Below are positions 35,811 to 44,153 of a stretch of DNA of 64,000 bases, piece after piece. Within the stretch, counting starts at the first letter, position 1, and each line of letters opens with the position of its first letter. The DNA comes from DASXMR01 sp036495525 (GTDB lineage Bacteria; Actinomycetota; Actinomycetes; Streptosporangiales; Streptosporangiaceae). Under the pieces are notes generated by a model. It searched no databases. It was not told the DNA's origin and saw nothing but the letters and a program-made list of their open reading frames with translations. Both the position numbers and the translations under genes were made by a program. The stretch is from positions 1 to 64,000 of the forward strand of contig DASXMR010000016.1 of assembly GCA_036495525.1 (NCBI GenBank), in the 5' to 3' direction.

Positions 35811-36239
35811 TCAGGTCATGCCGTAGCAGCGCTCGATGCCGAACTGATAGACCAGCCGGCCCTCGTCGGCCATCGTGGCGAGAAACTGCTGCTCGTCCAG
35901 CTCGTTGCCGTACCACAGCAGCGGGCCTTCCGGCCGTCCCTGCATCACCCGGAACAGCTCTACGTTGAGGTGACCGGCGTCCGGCCCGTCCAGGATCGTC
36001 ACAGTCGATTCCAGGGCGAGCCAGCGGTACGAGCCGTCGAAGACGAACAGCGTGCAGCGCGGATCGCTGCGCAGCCGCCTCGTCCTGACCCGGTCCAGCG
36101 TCCCGCTGCTCTGCAGCTGCCCGCCGACCAGGGCGACCCCGACCCTGGCGACCTTGGCGACGCCGCCTGCCGTGACCGTGATCATCGCGGCTGAGTGCTG
36201 ACCGGCCAGGAATGCCTGCTGCTCTGCGCTGAGTTCCAT
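35811..36239 (-). CDS. PPOX-class split-barrel protein (F420- or FMN-dependent)
   Basis: A 142-residue PPOX protein. ELSAEQQAFLAGQHSAAMIT starts the barrel, and RTRRLRSDPRCTLFVFDGSY is the typical cofactor-phosphate strand pair; WLALESTVTILDG follows. Many such actinobacterial proteins use F420. It begins the accessory stretch between rnj and ftsK and is transcribed opposite to the core genes. Confidence 0.8.
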   Translation of the reverse strand: MELSAEQQAFLAGQHSAAMITVTAGGVAKVARVGVALVGGQLQSSGTLDRVRTRRLRSDPRCTLFVFDGSYRWLALESTVTILDGPDAGHLNVELFRVMQGRPEGPLLWYGNELDEQQFLATMADEGRLVYQFGIERCYGMT

Positions 36240-36286
36240 GCCGGCTCAAGTACCCGGCTCAGCGCGGATTCATCACTGCCGGGGCG

Positions 36287-37495
36287 CTACCGCAGCGTGA
36301 CCGGCAGCGCGTCGAAGCCGCGCAGCACGAGCCCGTCCCTGCGCTGCGGCTGGCCGGCCTCGGCTATCGAGCCGAACCTCGCCAGCAGCCGGGGGAACGC
36401 AACCCCGGCCTCCAGCCGGGCCAGCGCCGCGCCGATGCAGAAGTGCGCCCCGCCGCCGAAGCTCAGCGGCGCGCCCTCGGCGCGGCCTGGCCGGAAGGTC
36501 TCCGGCTCGGCGAACTTGCGCGGATCCCTGTTCCCCGCGCCGATCAGGGTGATGACCTCGGTCCACTCCGGCACCGCGACTCCGGCCAGCTCGGTGCCGT
36601 GGCCGATCCGGCTGGTCAGCTGCACCGGCGAGTCGAACCGCAGCACTTCCTCGACGAAGCCGTCCACCTGGATCGAGCCGTCCCTGATCCCCTCGCCGAC
36701 AGCAGGCTCGTCCAGGATGATCCGCAGCCCGTTGCCGAGCAGGTTCGTCGTGGTCTCGAAGCCGGCCACCAGCAGCAGGGTCAGGTTGCTCAGCAGCTCG
36801 GCGTCACTCAGCCGGCCGTCGGCCGCGGCGCTGACCACGATGAGGTCGCTCAGCAGGTCGTCGCGCGGGTTGCCGCGGCGCGCGGCGACCAGGCCGGCGA
36901 AGTACTCGGTCAGGGCGACCGACGCGGCGTCGATCCGCGGCAGCGCCGCCGAGTCGTTGAACTCGAAGATCGCGGCGATGTCCCTGGCGAGGGGGCGGAA
37001 TCCTTCCCGGTCGGCTTCCGGGATCCCGATCAGCTCGCAGATCACCGTCACCGGCAGCAGGTAGGCGAAGTCGTGCATGAACTCGACCACCGCGCCGCCG
37101 CTGGCGGCTCTGGCCATGGCGTCGAGCAGGTCGTCGGCGATCTCCGCGATCGCAGCCTCAAGCCCGGCGACCCGGCGCGGGGTGAACGCGCGGGACATCA
37201 GGCTCCTGATCCTGGTGTGCTCGGGCGCGTTCAGGCCGAGGATCCAGTCTGCAGAGTTCACCAGGGCCGGGTGCTCGCGCCACCCCGGCATCACCTCGTC
37301 GAAGCTGGCCCAGCTGGCCTTGTCGAAGGCCGGGTTGCGCAGCACCGAGCTGATCGCGTCGTAGCCGACGACGAACACCAGCCCCGGCTGCACCTCGACC
37401 GCCTCGCCCAGCTCGTGCAGCTCGGCGTAGAGCGGGTACGGGTCGGCCTTCCCGGCTGGCCCGGTGAGCGCGGCGGCGATCTCGGCGACGTTCAT
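36287..37495 (-). CDS. Cytochrome P450
   Basis: A 402-residue soluble P450. The heme loop is FGGGAHFCIGAALARLE near residue 350, with the axial Cys; the I-helix is LLLVAGFETTTNLLGNG with the acid-Thr proton relay, and the ExxR of helix K is in EEVLRF. GGGAGG about ten bases ahead of the ATG at 37495 sets the start, although the frame runs further up. It is close to CYP105/107-type bacterial P450s by eye. No ferredoxin gene is adjacent. It lies directly downstream of ung; its substrate is unknown. Confidence 0.93.
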   Translation of the reverse strand: MNVAEIAAALTGPAGKADPYPLYAELHELGEAVEVQPGLVFVVGYDAISSVLRNPAFDKASWASFDEVMPGWREHPALVNSADWILGLNAPEHTRIRSLMSRAFTPRRVAGLEAAIAEIADDLLDAMARAASGGAVVEFMHDFAYLLPVTVICELIGIPEADREGFRPLARDIAAIFEFNDSAALPRIDAASVALTEYFAGLVAARRGNPRDDLLSDLIVVSAAADGRLSDAELLSNLTLLLVAGFETTTNLLGNGLRIILDEPAVGEGIRDGSIQVDGFVEEVLRFDSPVQLTSRIGHGTELAGVAVPEWTEVITLIGAGNRDPRKFAEPETFRPGRAEGAPLSFGGGAHFCIGAALARLEAGVAFPRLLARFGSIAEAGQPQRRDGLVLRGFDALPVTLR

Positions 37496-37572
37496 CGGCT
37501 CGTTCCTCCCGGTTCCCGACCCGGCTCCTGCTGGCCGCTCCGTGCGCAGGTGGCGGCCCACGGCGCCGGGTG

Positions 37573-38250
37573 CTAGGGCAGCTTCCAGTCGACCGGCTCC
37601 GCGCCCTGCTGCTCCAGCATCGAGCTGGCCCGGCTGAACGGCCGCGAGCCGAAGAACCCGGCGGACGCGGACAGCGGGCTCGGGTGCGCCGACTCGACCA
37701 GCGGCACGCCGCCGAGCAGGGGCGCGAGGTTGCGCGCGTCGCGGCCCCACAGGATCGCGGTCAGCGGGGCGTCCCGCGCCGCCAGCGCCCTGATCGCCTG
37801 CTCGGTCACCTCTTCCCAGCCTTTGCCGCGGTGCGAGGCCGGCTTGCCTGGCTGGACGGTCAGCACCCGGTTCAGCAGCAGCACGCCGCGCTCGGTCCAC
37901 GGCGTGAGGTCGCCGCTGGACGGCGGCGGGTAGCCGAGGTCAGCCGCGTACTCCTTGAAGATGTTGACCAGGCTGCCTGGCAGCCGCCGCACGGCGGGCG
38001 CGACGGAGAAGCTCAGCCCGACCGGGTGGCCAGGTGTGGGATACGGGTCCTGGCCGACGATCAGCACCCGGACGTCGCCGAACGGCTGCTGGAAGGCGCG
38101 CAGGATGTTCGGGCCCGCTGGCAGGTACGAGCGGCCGGCCGCTACCTCAGCCCGCAGGAAGTCGCCCATCGCGGCGATGCGCGCGGCGACCGGCTGCAGC
38201 GCGCTCGCCCAGCCCGGCTCGACGATCTGGTCCAGTGCGCGCTCAGCCAC
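37573..38250 (-). CDS. ung: Uracil-DNA glycosylase, family 1
   Basis: A 225-residue enzyme that removes uracil from DNA. The water-activating loop VLIVGQDPYPTPGHPVGLSF carries the catalytic Asp, and the DNA-intercalation loop is ESAHPSPLSASAGFFGSRPFS. The length and motifs are those of family 1 UDG. It sits between the CoA ligase and the P450 on the same strand. Confidence 0.96.
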   Translation of the reverse strand: MAERALDQIVEPGWASALQPVAARIAAMGDFLRAEVAAGRSYLPAGPNILRAFQQPFGDVRVLIVGQDPYPTPGHPVGLSFSVAPAVRRLPGSLVNIFKEYAADLGYPPPSSGDLTPWTERGVLLLNRVLTVQPGKPASHRGKGWEEVTEQAIRALAARDAPLTAILWGRDARNLAPLLGGVPLVESAHPSPLSASAGFFGSRPFSRASSMLEQQGAEPVDWKLP

Positions 38251-38392
38251 GGCACATCACTCTAGCGCTGGCCGGGTCGCCGTCCTCGTGCTCCGCCGAA
38301 CCATGCACCGGCCTGGCGGTAACGAGACTGGCGCCGCCGGCCTCGTTCTGGCATGAAGACGCCCGGCGCGGCTGCCGGGTGCGCCGCGGCGG

Positions 38393-39997
38393 CTAGCCGC
38401 GGAGGCGGAAGCGCTGCAGTTTGCCGGTGTTGGTGCGGGGCAGCGCCGACACGAACTCGATCGCCCGCGGGTACTTGTACGGCGCGATCTGCTGCTTGAC
38501 GAAGTCCTGCAGCTCGCTGGCCTTCCAGCTGTCGGCCGCCGCGCCCTGGCGCAGCACCACGAACGCCTTGACCAGCTGGCCTCGTGCCTCGTCCGGGACG
38601 CCGACCACGCCGCACTCGGCGACGTCCGGGTGGCCGAGCAGCGCTTCCTCGACCTCCGGTCCGGCGATGTTGTAGCCGGAGGAGACGATGATGTCGTCCG
38701 ACCGGGCCTGGTACCAGTAGTAGCCGTCGCCATCGCGAATGTAGGTGTCGCCGGTCAGGTTCCAGCCGTCACTGACGTAGCTGCGCTGCCGCTCGTCGGA
38801 CAGGTACCGGCAGCCGGTCGGGCCCTTCACCGCCAGCCGGCCAGGCTGGCCGTCCGGCGCCGGCTTGCCCTCGTCGTCGAGGATCGTGGCGCGGTAACCG
38901 GGCACCGCCCGGCCGGTGGAGCCGGGCCGGATCTCGTCGTCGGCGCAGGAGATGAAAATGTGCAGCATCTCGGTGCTGCCGATGCCGTCGATGATGCGCA
39001 CGCCGGTGGCCTCGAAGAACGCCTGCCACACCGACTCGGGCAGGTGCTCGCCGGCGGATACGGGCCGCCGCAGGCCGCGCAGCTGCGGCGCCTTGCCCGC
39101 CGCGATCATCGCGCGGTAGGCCGTCGGCGCCGTCGAGCAGATGGTCACCCCCCTGGCCGCGATCTGGTCGGCGAGCTCGGCCGGGGTTGCCTTCTCCAGC
39201 AGCAGCGTTGCCGCGCCTGCGCGCAGTGGGAAGATGACCAGGGCGCCGAGCCCGAAGGTGAAGGCCAGCGGCGGCGTGCCGGTGAACAGGTCGTCGGGTG
39301 TCGGCTTCAGCACGTGCTCGGAGAAGGTGTCGGCGACGGCGAGCAGGTCGCGGTGAAAGTGCATCGTGGCCTTGGGCCGGCCGGTGGTGCCCGAGGTGAA
39401 GGCGATCATCGCGACGTCATCGGCGGCCGTGCTGACGCTGGCGAAGTCACCGGGCCTGGCCGCTGCCAGCGTGGTCAGGTCGGCCGGGTCGTCGGCGCCG
39501 TAGCTGACGACCCGCATGCCGGGGACCGCCGCGCCAGCCAGCTCGGCAGTGAACCGGTGGTCGCACAGCGCGAGGGTGACCTTGGCGATTTCGCAGATCG
39601 CGGCCAGCTCGCCGGCCCGCAGCAGCGGCATCGTCGCGACCGCGACGCCGCCGGCCTTGAGCACGCCGAACCAGCAGGCCACCAGCCACGGGTTATTCGG
39701 TCCGCGCAGCAGCACCCGGTTGCCAGGCACCAGCCCGAGGTCCTCGGTCAGCACCCTCGCGACCTGGCTGGCCCGCCGGGCGAGATCGCCGTAGCTCCAG
39801 TCCTGCCCGTCGGAGAGCAGGCACGGCCGGCCGGCCCCGAACCGGGCGATGGCGGCGTCGAGCAGATCGTCGGCGCAGTTGAGCCGGTCCGGGTAGGCCA
39901 GGCCGGGAAGCGTGAACTCCATATCCGGCCACTGATCGGCGGGTGGCAGGTTGTCGCGGCAGAACGTGTCGGCGTGCGCTGACGGTGAGAACTGCAT
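38393..39997 (-). CDS. Aromatic acid-CoA ligase, 2-aminobenzoate-CoA ligase-like
   Basis: A 534-residue adenylate-forming enzyme with the P-loop FTSGTTGRPKATMH, the A5-type STEMLHIF, the hinge ARSDDIIVSSGYNI and the C-terminal Lys in NTGKLQRF. The N-terminus with PSAHADTF and LNCADDLLD fits the benzoate/2-aminobenzoate-CoA ligase group rather than fatty acyl-CoA ligases. It would form an aryl-CoA from an aromatic acid, ATP and CoA. It is divergent from the PaaX-type regulator and near the FAD/OYE fusion enzyme that acts on 2-aminobenzoyl-CoA in known systems, hence the substrate guess. Confidence 0.8.
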   Translation of the reverse strand: MQFSPSAHADTFCRDNLPPADQWPDMEFTLPGLAYPDRLNCADDLLDAAIARFGAGRPCLLSDGQDWSYGDLARRASQVARVLTEDLGLVPGNRVLLRGPNNPWLVACWFGVLKAGGVAVATMPLLRAGELAAICEIAKVTLALCDHRFTAELAGAAVPGMRVVSYGADDPADLTTLAAARPGDFASVSTAADDVAMIAFTSGTTGRPKATMHFHRDLLAVADTFSEHVLKPTPDDLFTGTPPLAFTFGLGALVIFPLRAGAATLLLEKATPAELADQIAARGVTICSTAPTAYRAMIAAGKAPQLRGLRRPVSAGEHLPESVWQAFFEATGVRIIDGIGSTEMLHIFISCADDEIRPGSTGRAVPGYRATILDDEGKPAPDGQPGRLAVKGPTGCRYLSDERQRSYVSDGWNLTGDTYIRDGDGYYWYQARSDDIIVSSGYNIAGPEVEEALLGHPDVAECGVVGVPDEARGQLVKAFVVLRQGAAADSWKASELQDFVKQQIAPYKYPRAIEFVSALPRTNTGKLQRFRLRG

Positions 39998-40028
39998 GGC
40001 CGGACCTCCTGAGCGCCACCAGACGAAC

Positions 40029-40058
40029 CTAGTATTCCGTCTTGGTGACGATAGTCAA
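40029..40058 (-). promoter_or_regulatory. Candidate promoter of the CoA ligase gene with inner palindrome
   Basis: On the minus strand TTGACT (40058-40053) and TACTAG (40034-40029) are separated by 18 bases, a good sigma-70-type match in a GC-rich genome. Inside lies the dyad TGAC-TATC-GTCA (40057-40046), which could be an operator for the divergent PaaX-type regulator. Confidence 0.5.
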
Positions 40059-40207
40059 TGAACCGACTCACGGTGCGGGCGGCGCTGCTTTCCGCTGCTG
40101 CCGTGCCGCCTGGCCGGGTGCAACCACGCGGCATCCGCGGCCGCGGCTGGCGGTCGGGGGCGCGGCGATGGCCAGCGGCGCCGTGGCGGCGGGGTTATCG
40201 TCACGTG

Positions 40208-41128
40208 ATGACCAACTCCGCGACGGCGACCGCCCGGAGCAGCAAGGCCGGTGCGGCCAGGGCGGCTGACAGCAGGGCCGACGGCAGGCCGGGTGAGCGG
40301 GCCGCGCAGCCGCGGGCGCTGATCGTGACGGTCTACGGGCTGTACGCGCGAGAGTCCGGCGGCTGGCTCAGCGTCGCGTCGCTGATCAGGCTCATGGCCG
40401 AGCTGGGCATCGATGAGCCGTCGGTCAGGTCCTCGATCTCCCGGCTGAAGCAGCGCGGGCTGCTGGTGCAGCGCCGCCAGGACGGCGCGGCTGGCTACGC
40501 GCTGTCCGGAAGCGGCCGCGACATCCTCGCCGAGGGCGACCGGCGAATCTTCGGCCGGCCGCGGGCGCGGCTGGCTGGCGGCTGGCTGCTGGCGGTGTTC
40601 AGCGTGCCCGAGGCCGAGCGGGACCGGCGGCACGCGCTGCGGTCCCGGCTGGCCTGGCTCGGCTTCGGCACGGTCGCCGCGGGGGTCTGGATCGCCCCGG
40701 CGCACCTGGCCGAGGAGACCGCCGACGTGCTCGAGCGCTACGGGCTGGCCGGCTACGTCGACCTGTTCCGCGCAGACTACCTGGCCTTCGGCGACGTGCA
40801 CGAGCAGGCCAGGCGATGGTGGGACCTGGACCGGCTCGAGCAGCTCTACCAGGCGTTTCTCGACTTGTGCGGACCGGTCCTTGCGCGCTGGCAGGCACGG
40901 GAAGGCGCGGCCGGGCCGCCTGCCACGGCGGAGGCGTTCGCCGACTACGCCACGGTCCTTACCGCCTGGCGGCGGCTGCCATTCCTCGATCCCGGCCTGC
41001 CGCGTGAGCTGCTGCCGCCTGACTGGCACGGCGAGCGCGCGGCGCTGGCCTTCGCCGGGCTGCGCGACCGGCTGGCCGGCCTGGCCCGGGCCTACGTGCT
41101 GACCGTGACCGGGCAGGCGCCGGCCTGA
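40208..41128 (+). CDS. PaaX-family transcriptional regulator
   Basis: A 306-residue PaaX-type repressor. The winged HTH has RALIVTVYGLYARESGGWLS and SVRSSISRLKQRGLL (about 32-85). The central PaaX domain follows with WLLAVFSVPEAERDRRHALR, LAWLGFGTVAAGVWIAP, and the helical C-terminus. PaaX proteins sense aryl-CoA thioesters such as phenylacetyl-CoA. The start is the ATG at 40208; upstream ribosome-site support is weak and the first 35 residues are low complexity. It is divergent from the aryl-CoA ligase, so the likely effector is the aryl-CoA that ligase makes. Confidence 0.85.
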   Translation: MTNSATATARSSKAGAARAADSRADGRPGERAAQPRALIVTVYGLYARESGGWLSVASLIRLMAELGIDEPSVRSSISRLKQRGLLVQRRQDGAAGYALSGSGRDILAEGDRRIFGRPRARLAGGWLLAVFSVPEAERDRRHALRSRLAWLGFGTVAAGVWIAPAHLAEETADVLERYGLAGYVDLFRADYLAFGDVHEQARRWWDLDRLEQLYQAFLDLCGPVLARWQAREGAAGPPATAEAFADYATVLTAWRRLPFLDPGLPRELLPPDWHGERAALAFAGLRDRLAGLARAYVLTVTGQAPA

Positions 41129-41175
41129 CTTTCATGCCTGGCTGAGGCGGGCACCCGCCCCGGCAGCCCCGGTGG

Positions 41176-41571
41176 TCAGGGGATGACGGCGAATCCCTGG
41201 ATCTCCACCAGCGCGTCCGGGTCCCACAGCCTGGACACGCCCACGGCGGCCATCGCGGGATAGTCCCGGCCTGCCAGCGCCCGCCACGCCGCGCCGATCT
41301 CCCAGGCGTGCGCGCGGTAGTCGGCGAGGTCGACCGCGTACACGGTGAGGCTGGCCAGCTGCTCAGGTGAGCCGCCGGCCGCGCGCAGCGCCGCAAGCAG
41401 GTTGCCGAGCGCCTGCTCGAACTGGGCGGCGACGGTGCTGCCGACGATCGCGCCGTCCGGGTCGAGGGCGGTCTGCCCGGCGAGGAAGATCAGCCTGCCG
41501 CTCGCGACCACGGCGTGCGAGAAGCCAGAAGGCCGCGCCAGATCCGGCGGGTTGATCCGCTCGAACGTCAT
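41176..41571 (-). CDS. Rid-family (YjgF/YER057c/UK114) protein without the catalytic Arg
   Basis: A 131-residue single-domain Rid protein. The trimer core is visible: LIFLAGQTALDPDGAIVG, QFEQALGNLLAALRAAGGS, LTVYAVDLADY and ALVEIQGFAVI. Canonical RidA deaminates imines using an Arg in 'PAR-x-x-VEV'; here the segment is YPAMAAVGV, with Met107 at that site. It therefore belongs to a non-canonical Rid branch. Its start overlaps the stop of the FAD/OYE fusion gene by ATGA, so they are one operon. Handling of an imine or enamine from 2-aminobenzoyl-CoA breakdown is an inference. Confidence 0.82.
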   Translation of the reverse strand: MTFERINPPDLARPSGFSHAVVASGRLIFLAGQTALDPDGAIVGSTVAAQFEQALGNLLAALRAAGGSPEQLASLTVYAVDLADYRAHAWEIGAAWRALAGRDYPAMAAVGVSRLWDPDALVEIQGFAVIP

Positions 41572-43982
41572 GAGCTCACCTCCGCGTGCGGCGCTTGCGA
41601 GGCAGTCTGGCCAGGCCGCGCTGGCCGCCAGCGCGCGTGCCTGGTCTGCGGCTCGCCCTTCCTGATCAGCTCAAGCCGCGGCCGCGGCCCGTCAGCCCGC
41701 CCGGTCTGCGGCGCGGCGCTGCCAGCACGCCACTGGTCGGGCCACGGCGCGGCCGGCCCGCTGTAGCCCTGTGCGGCCGCCGCGTGCAGCGTCCAGTTCG
41801 GGTCGTACAGATGCGCCCGGCCAAGCGCGCACAGGTCGGCGCGCCCGGCCAGGATGATCGAGTTGACGTCATCGTAGGAGGAGATCGCCCCGACCGCGAT
41901 CGTCGCGATGCCCGCCTGGTTCCTGATCGCGTCGGCGAACGGAGTCTGGTAGGACCGGCCGAAGGCTGGCTGCTCCTGCGGTGTCACCTGCCCGGTGGAC
42001 ACGTCGATCGCATCGGCGCCGGCCGCGGCGAAGGCACGGGCGATCTGCACTGAGTCGGCGCCGGTGATCCCCCCGTCGACCCAGTCGGTCGCCGATATCC
42101 GCACCGTCATCGGCCGGTCGGCCGGCCACGCCGCGCGCATCTCAGCGAAGATCTCCAGCGGGTAGCGCAGCCGGTTCTCCGGCGAGCCGCCATAACTATC
42201 GGTCCGCTGGTTGGTGACGGGGGACAGGAACGACGACAGCAGGTACCCGTGCGCGCAGTGCAGCTCGATCAGGTCGAAGCCGCACAGCGCGGCCGCGCTC
42301 GCCGCCGCCACGAACTGACCCTTGATCTGCTCCATCTCGGCGCGGCTCAGCTCGCGCGGCACCTGGTTCAGGCCAGCGCGGTAGGGGATCGGCGAGGGCG
42401 CGCACACCTCCCAGTTGCCTGACTCCAGCGGCTGGTCGATGCCCTCCCACATCAGCCTCGTCGAGCCCTTGCGGCCGGAGTGGCCGAGCTGCAGGCCGAT
42501 CTTCGCGCCGGACCAGTCGTGCACGAAGGCGGTGATCCGCTGCCAGGCGGCCTCGTGCTCGGGCGCGTACATCCCGGCGCAGCCGGGGGTGATCCGGCCG
42601 TCGGCGCTGACGCAGACCATCTCGGTCATCACCAGGGCGGCGCCGCCCAGCGCCTTGCCGCCGAGGTGCACCAGGTGGAACTCCGACGGCGTGCCGGTGC
42701 CGGGCGAGGAGTACATGTCCATCGCCGACACGACGACCCGGTTGCGCAGTTCCAGGCCGCGCAGCCGCATCGGCTGGAACATCGGCGGCACGACGTCGCC
42801 GTTGCCGGTGCCGCGGCGCTTCTCGTGCCCGGCGAACCAGGTGTCGATCCGCTCGGTGAACTCCGGGTCGCGCAGCTGCAGGTTGCCGTGGGTCACCCGG
42901 CGGCTGCGGGTGATGATGTTGAACGCGAACTGCTCGGGTTCCTGGCTGGTGTACTGGCCGAGGTTCTCGAACCACTCCAGGCTGGCCTGCGCGGCGCGCT
43001 GGGTGGAAGCGACGACCGGCCGCCGCTCGGCCTCGTAGGCGTCCAGCGCCGCTGGCAGGCCGGGATTCTCATTGAGGCAGGCGGCCAGCGCCAGCGCGTC
43101 CTCCATGGCCAGCTTCGTGCCGGAGCCGATGGAGAAGTGCGCGGTGTGCGCCGCGTCGCCGAGCAGCACCACGTTGCCCTCGTGCCAGCGCTCGCAGCGC
43201 AGCGTCGCGAAATTGATCCAGCGCGAGTTGTTGGCGAACACCTGGTGCCCGTCGAGCAGGTCAGCGAACAGCTCGCGGATCCTGGCGATCGAGGCGTGGT
43301 CAGACTCGCCCGCGGTGAGCTGCTCAGCCGCGAGGCCGTCGAACCCGGCGGCCTGCCACACCGAGTCGTGCATCTCGACGATGAAGGTGCTGCCCGAAGC
43401 GTCGTAGGGGTAGCCGTGCACCTGCATCACCCCGTGCGGGGTCTGCTCGACATAGAACTTGAAGGCGTCGAACACCAGGTCCGTGCCCAGCCACATGTAC
43501 TTGCACCGGCGCACTTCAAGATCAGGATAGAACGCGGTAGTCAGCGTGCTGCGTACCGCCGAGTTGGCCCCGTCAGCGGCGACGACCAGGTCGTATCCGG
43601 CGGTGAGCTCGCTGACCGGCGGAGCCTCAGCGCGGAAGTCGACGGTGACGCCGAGCTCGGCGCAGCGCTGCTGGAGGATCTGCAGCAGCCGCCGCCGGTT
43701 CATCGCGGCGAAACCGTGCCCGCCGCTGGTGATCACCTGGCCCTTGAAGTGCACGTCGATGTCATCCCAGCGGGCGAACTCGCGCTCCATCGCGCGGTAG
43801 ATGACCGGGTCGGCGTTCTCGATGCCGCCGAGCGTCTCGTCCGAGAAGACCACGCCGAAGCCGAAGGTGTCCTCGGCGGCGTTACGCTCCCAGACGGTGA
43901 TCTCGGTGCCGGGGCTGAGCTGGCGGGCAAGCGCGGCGAAGTAGAGCCCGCCGGGCCCGCCGCCGGCGACGGCGATGCGCAC
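41568..43982 (-). CDS. Bifunctional FAD monooxygenase/old-yellow-enzyme fusion (2-aminobenzoyl-CoA monooxygenase/reductase-like)
   Basis: An 804-residue fusion. The N-terminal half (about 1-390) is a class A flavin monooxygenase: VRIAVAGGGPGGLYFAAL for the ADP part of FAD and VVLLGDAAHTAHFSIGSG for the ribityl part. The C-terminal half (about 410-770) is an old-yellow-enzyme FMN barrel with QLGHSGRKGS, ELHCAHGYLLSSFLSP and RTDSYGGSPENR. This double architecture is that of Azoarcus 2-aminobenzoyl-CoA monooxygenase/reductase, which hydroxylates and dearomatises the ring; database names include salicylyl-CoA 5-hydroxylase. GGGAGG sits a few bases ahead of the GTG at 43982. The tail beyond 770 is Arg/Pro-rich and variable. 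Confidence 0.87.
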   Translation of the reverse strand: MRIAVAGGGPGGLYFAALARQLSPGTEITVWERNAAEDTFGFGVVFSDETLGGIENADPVIYRAMEREFARWDDIDVHFKGQVITSGGHGFAAMNRRRLLQILQQRCAELGVTVDFRAEAPPVSELTAGYDLVVAADGANSAVRSTLTTAFYPDLEVRRCKYMWLGTDLVFDAFKFYVEQTPHGVMQVHGYPYDASGSTFIVEMHDSVWQAAGFDGLAAEQLTAGESDHASIARIRELFADLLDGHQVFANNSRWINFATLRCERWHEGNVVLLGDAAHTAHFSIGSGTKLAMEDALALAACLNENPGLPAALDAYEAERRPVVASTQRAAQASLEWFENLGQYTSQEPEQFAFNIITRSRRVTHGNLQLRDPEFTERIDTWFAGHEKRRGTGNGDVVPPMFQPMRLRGLELRNRVVVSAMDMYSSPGTGTPSEFHLVHLGGKALGGAALVMTEMVCVSADGRITPGCAGMYAPEHEAAWQRITAFVHDWSGAKIGLQLGHSGRKGSTRLMWEGIDQPLESGNWEVCAPSPIPYRAGLNQVPRELSRAEMEQIKGQFVAAASAAALCGFDLIELHCAHGYLLSSFLSPVTNQRTDSYGGSPENRLRYPLEIFAEMRAAWPADRPMTVRISATDWVDGGITGADSVQIARAFAAAGADAIDVSTGQVTPQEQPAFGRSYQTPFADAIRNQAGIATIAVGAISSYDDVNSIILAGRADLCALGRAHLYDPNWTLHAAAAQGYSGPAAPWPDQWRAGSAAPQTGRADGPRPRLELIRKGEPQTRHARWRPARPGQTASQAPHAEVSS

Positions 43983-44153
43983 TCGTCCTCCCGGTGTCCG
44001 TCCCCGATCTCGCGGACAGTGCCCCTGCCAGGACACGACTGCGTGCCCGACACCAAGTATGCCGGATACCCGACGACCGTCAATGTTACGCGAGGTCCCC
44101 GACACGCGCTCATGTGCTTCGCGGCCCATGGTCACTCATTTACCGTGAGCAGC

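Noticed and set aside
42480..44153. 558-codon upstream extension of the ftsK frame
   Set aside because: It is antisense to the FAD/OYE fusion gene and has shadow-type composition; FtsK homology begins at the basic N-terminus after 44154.
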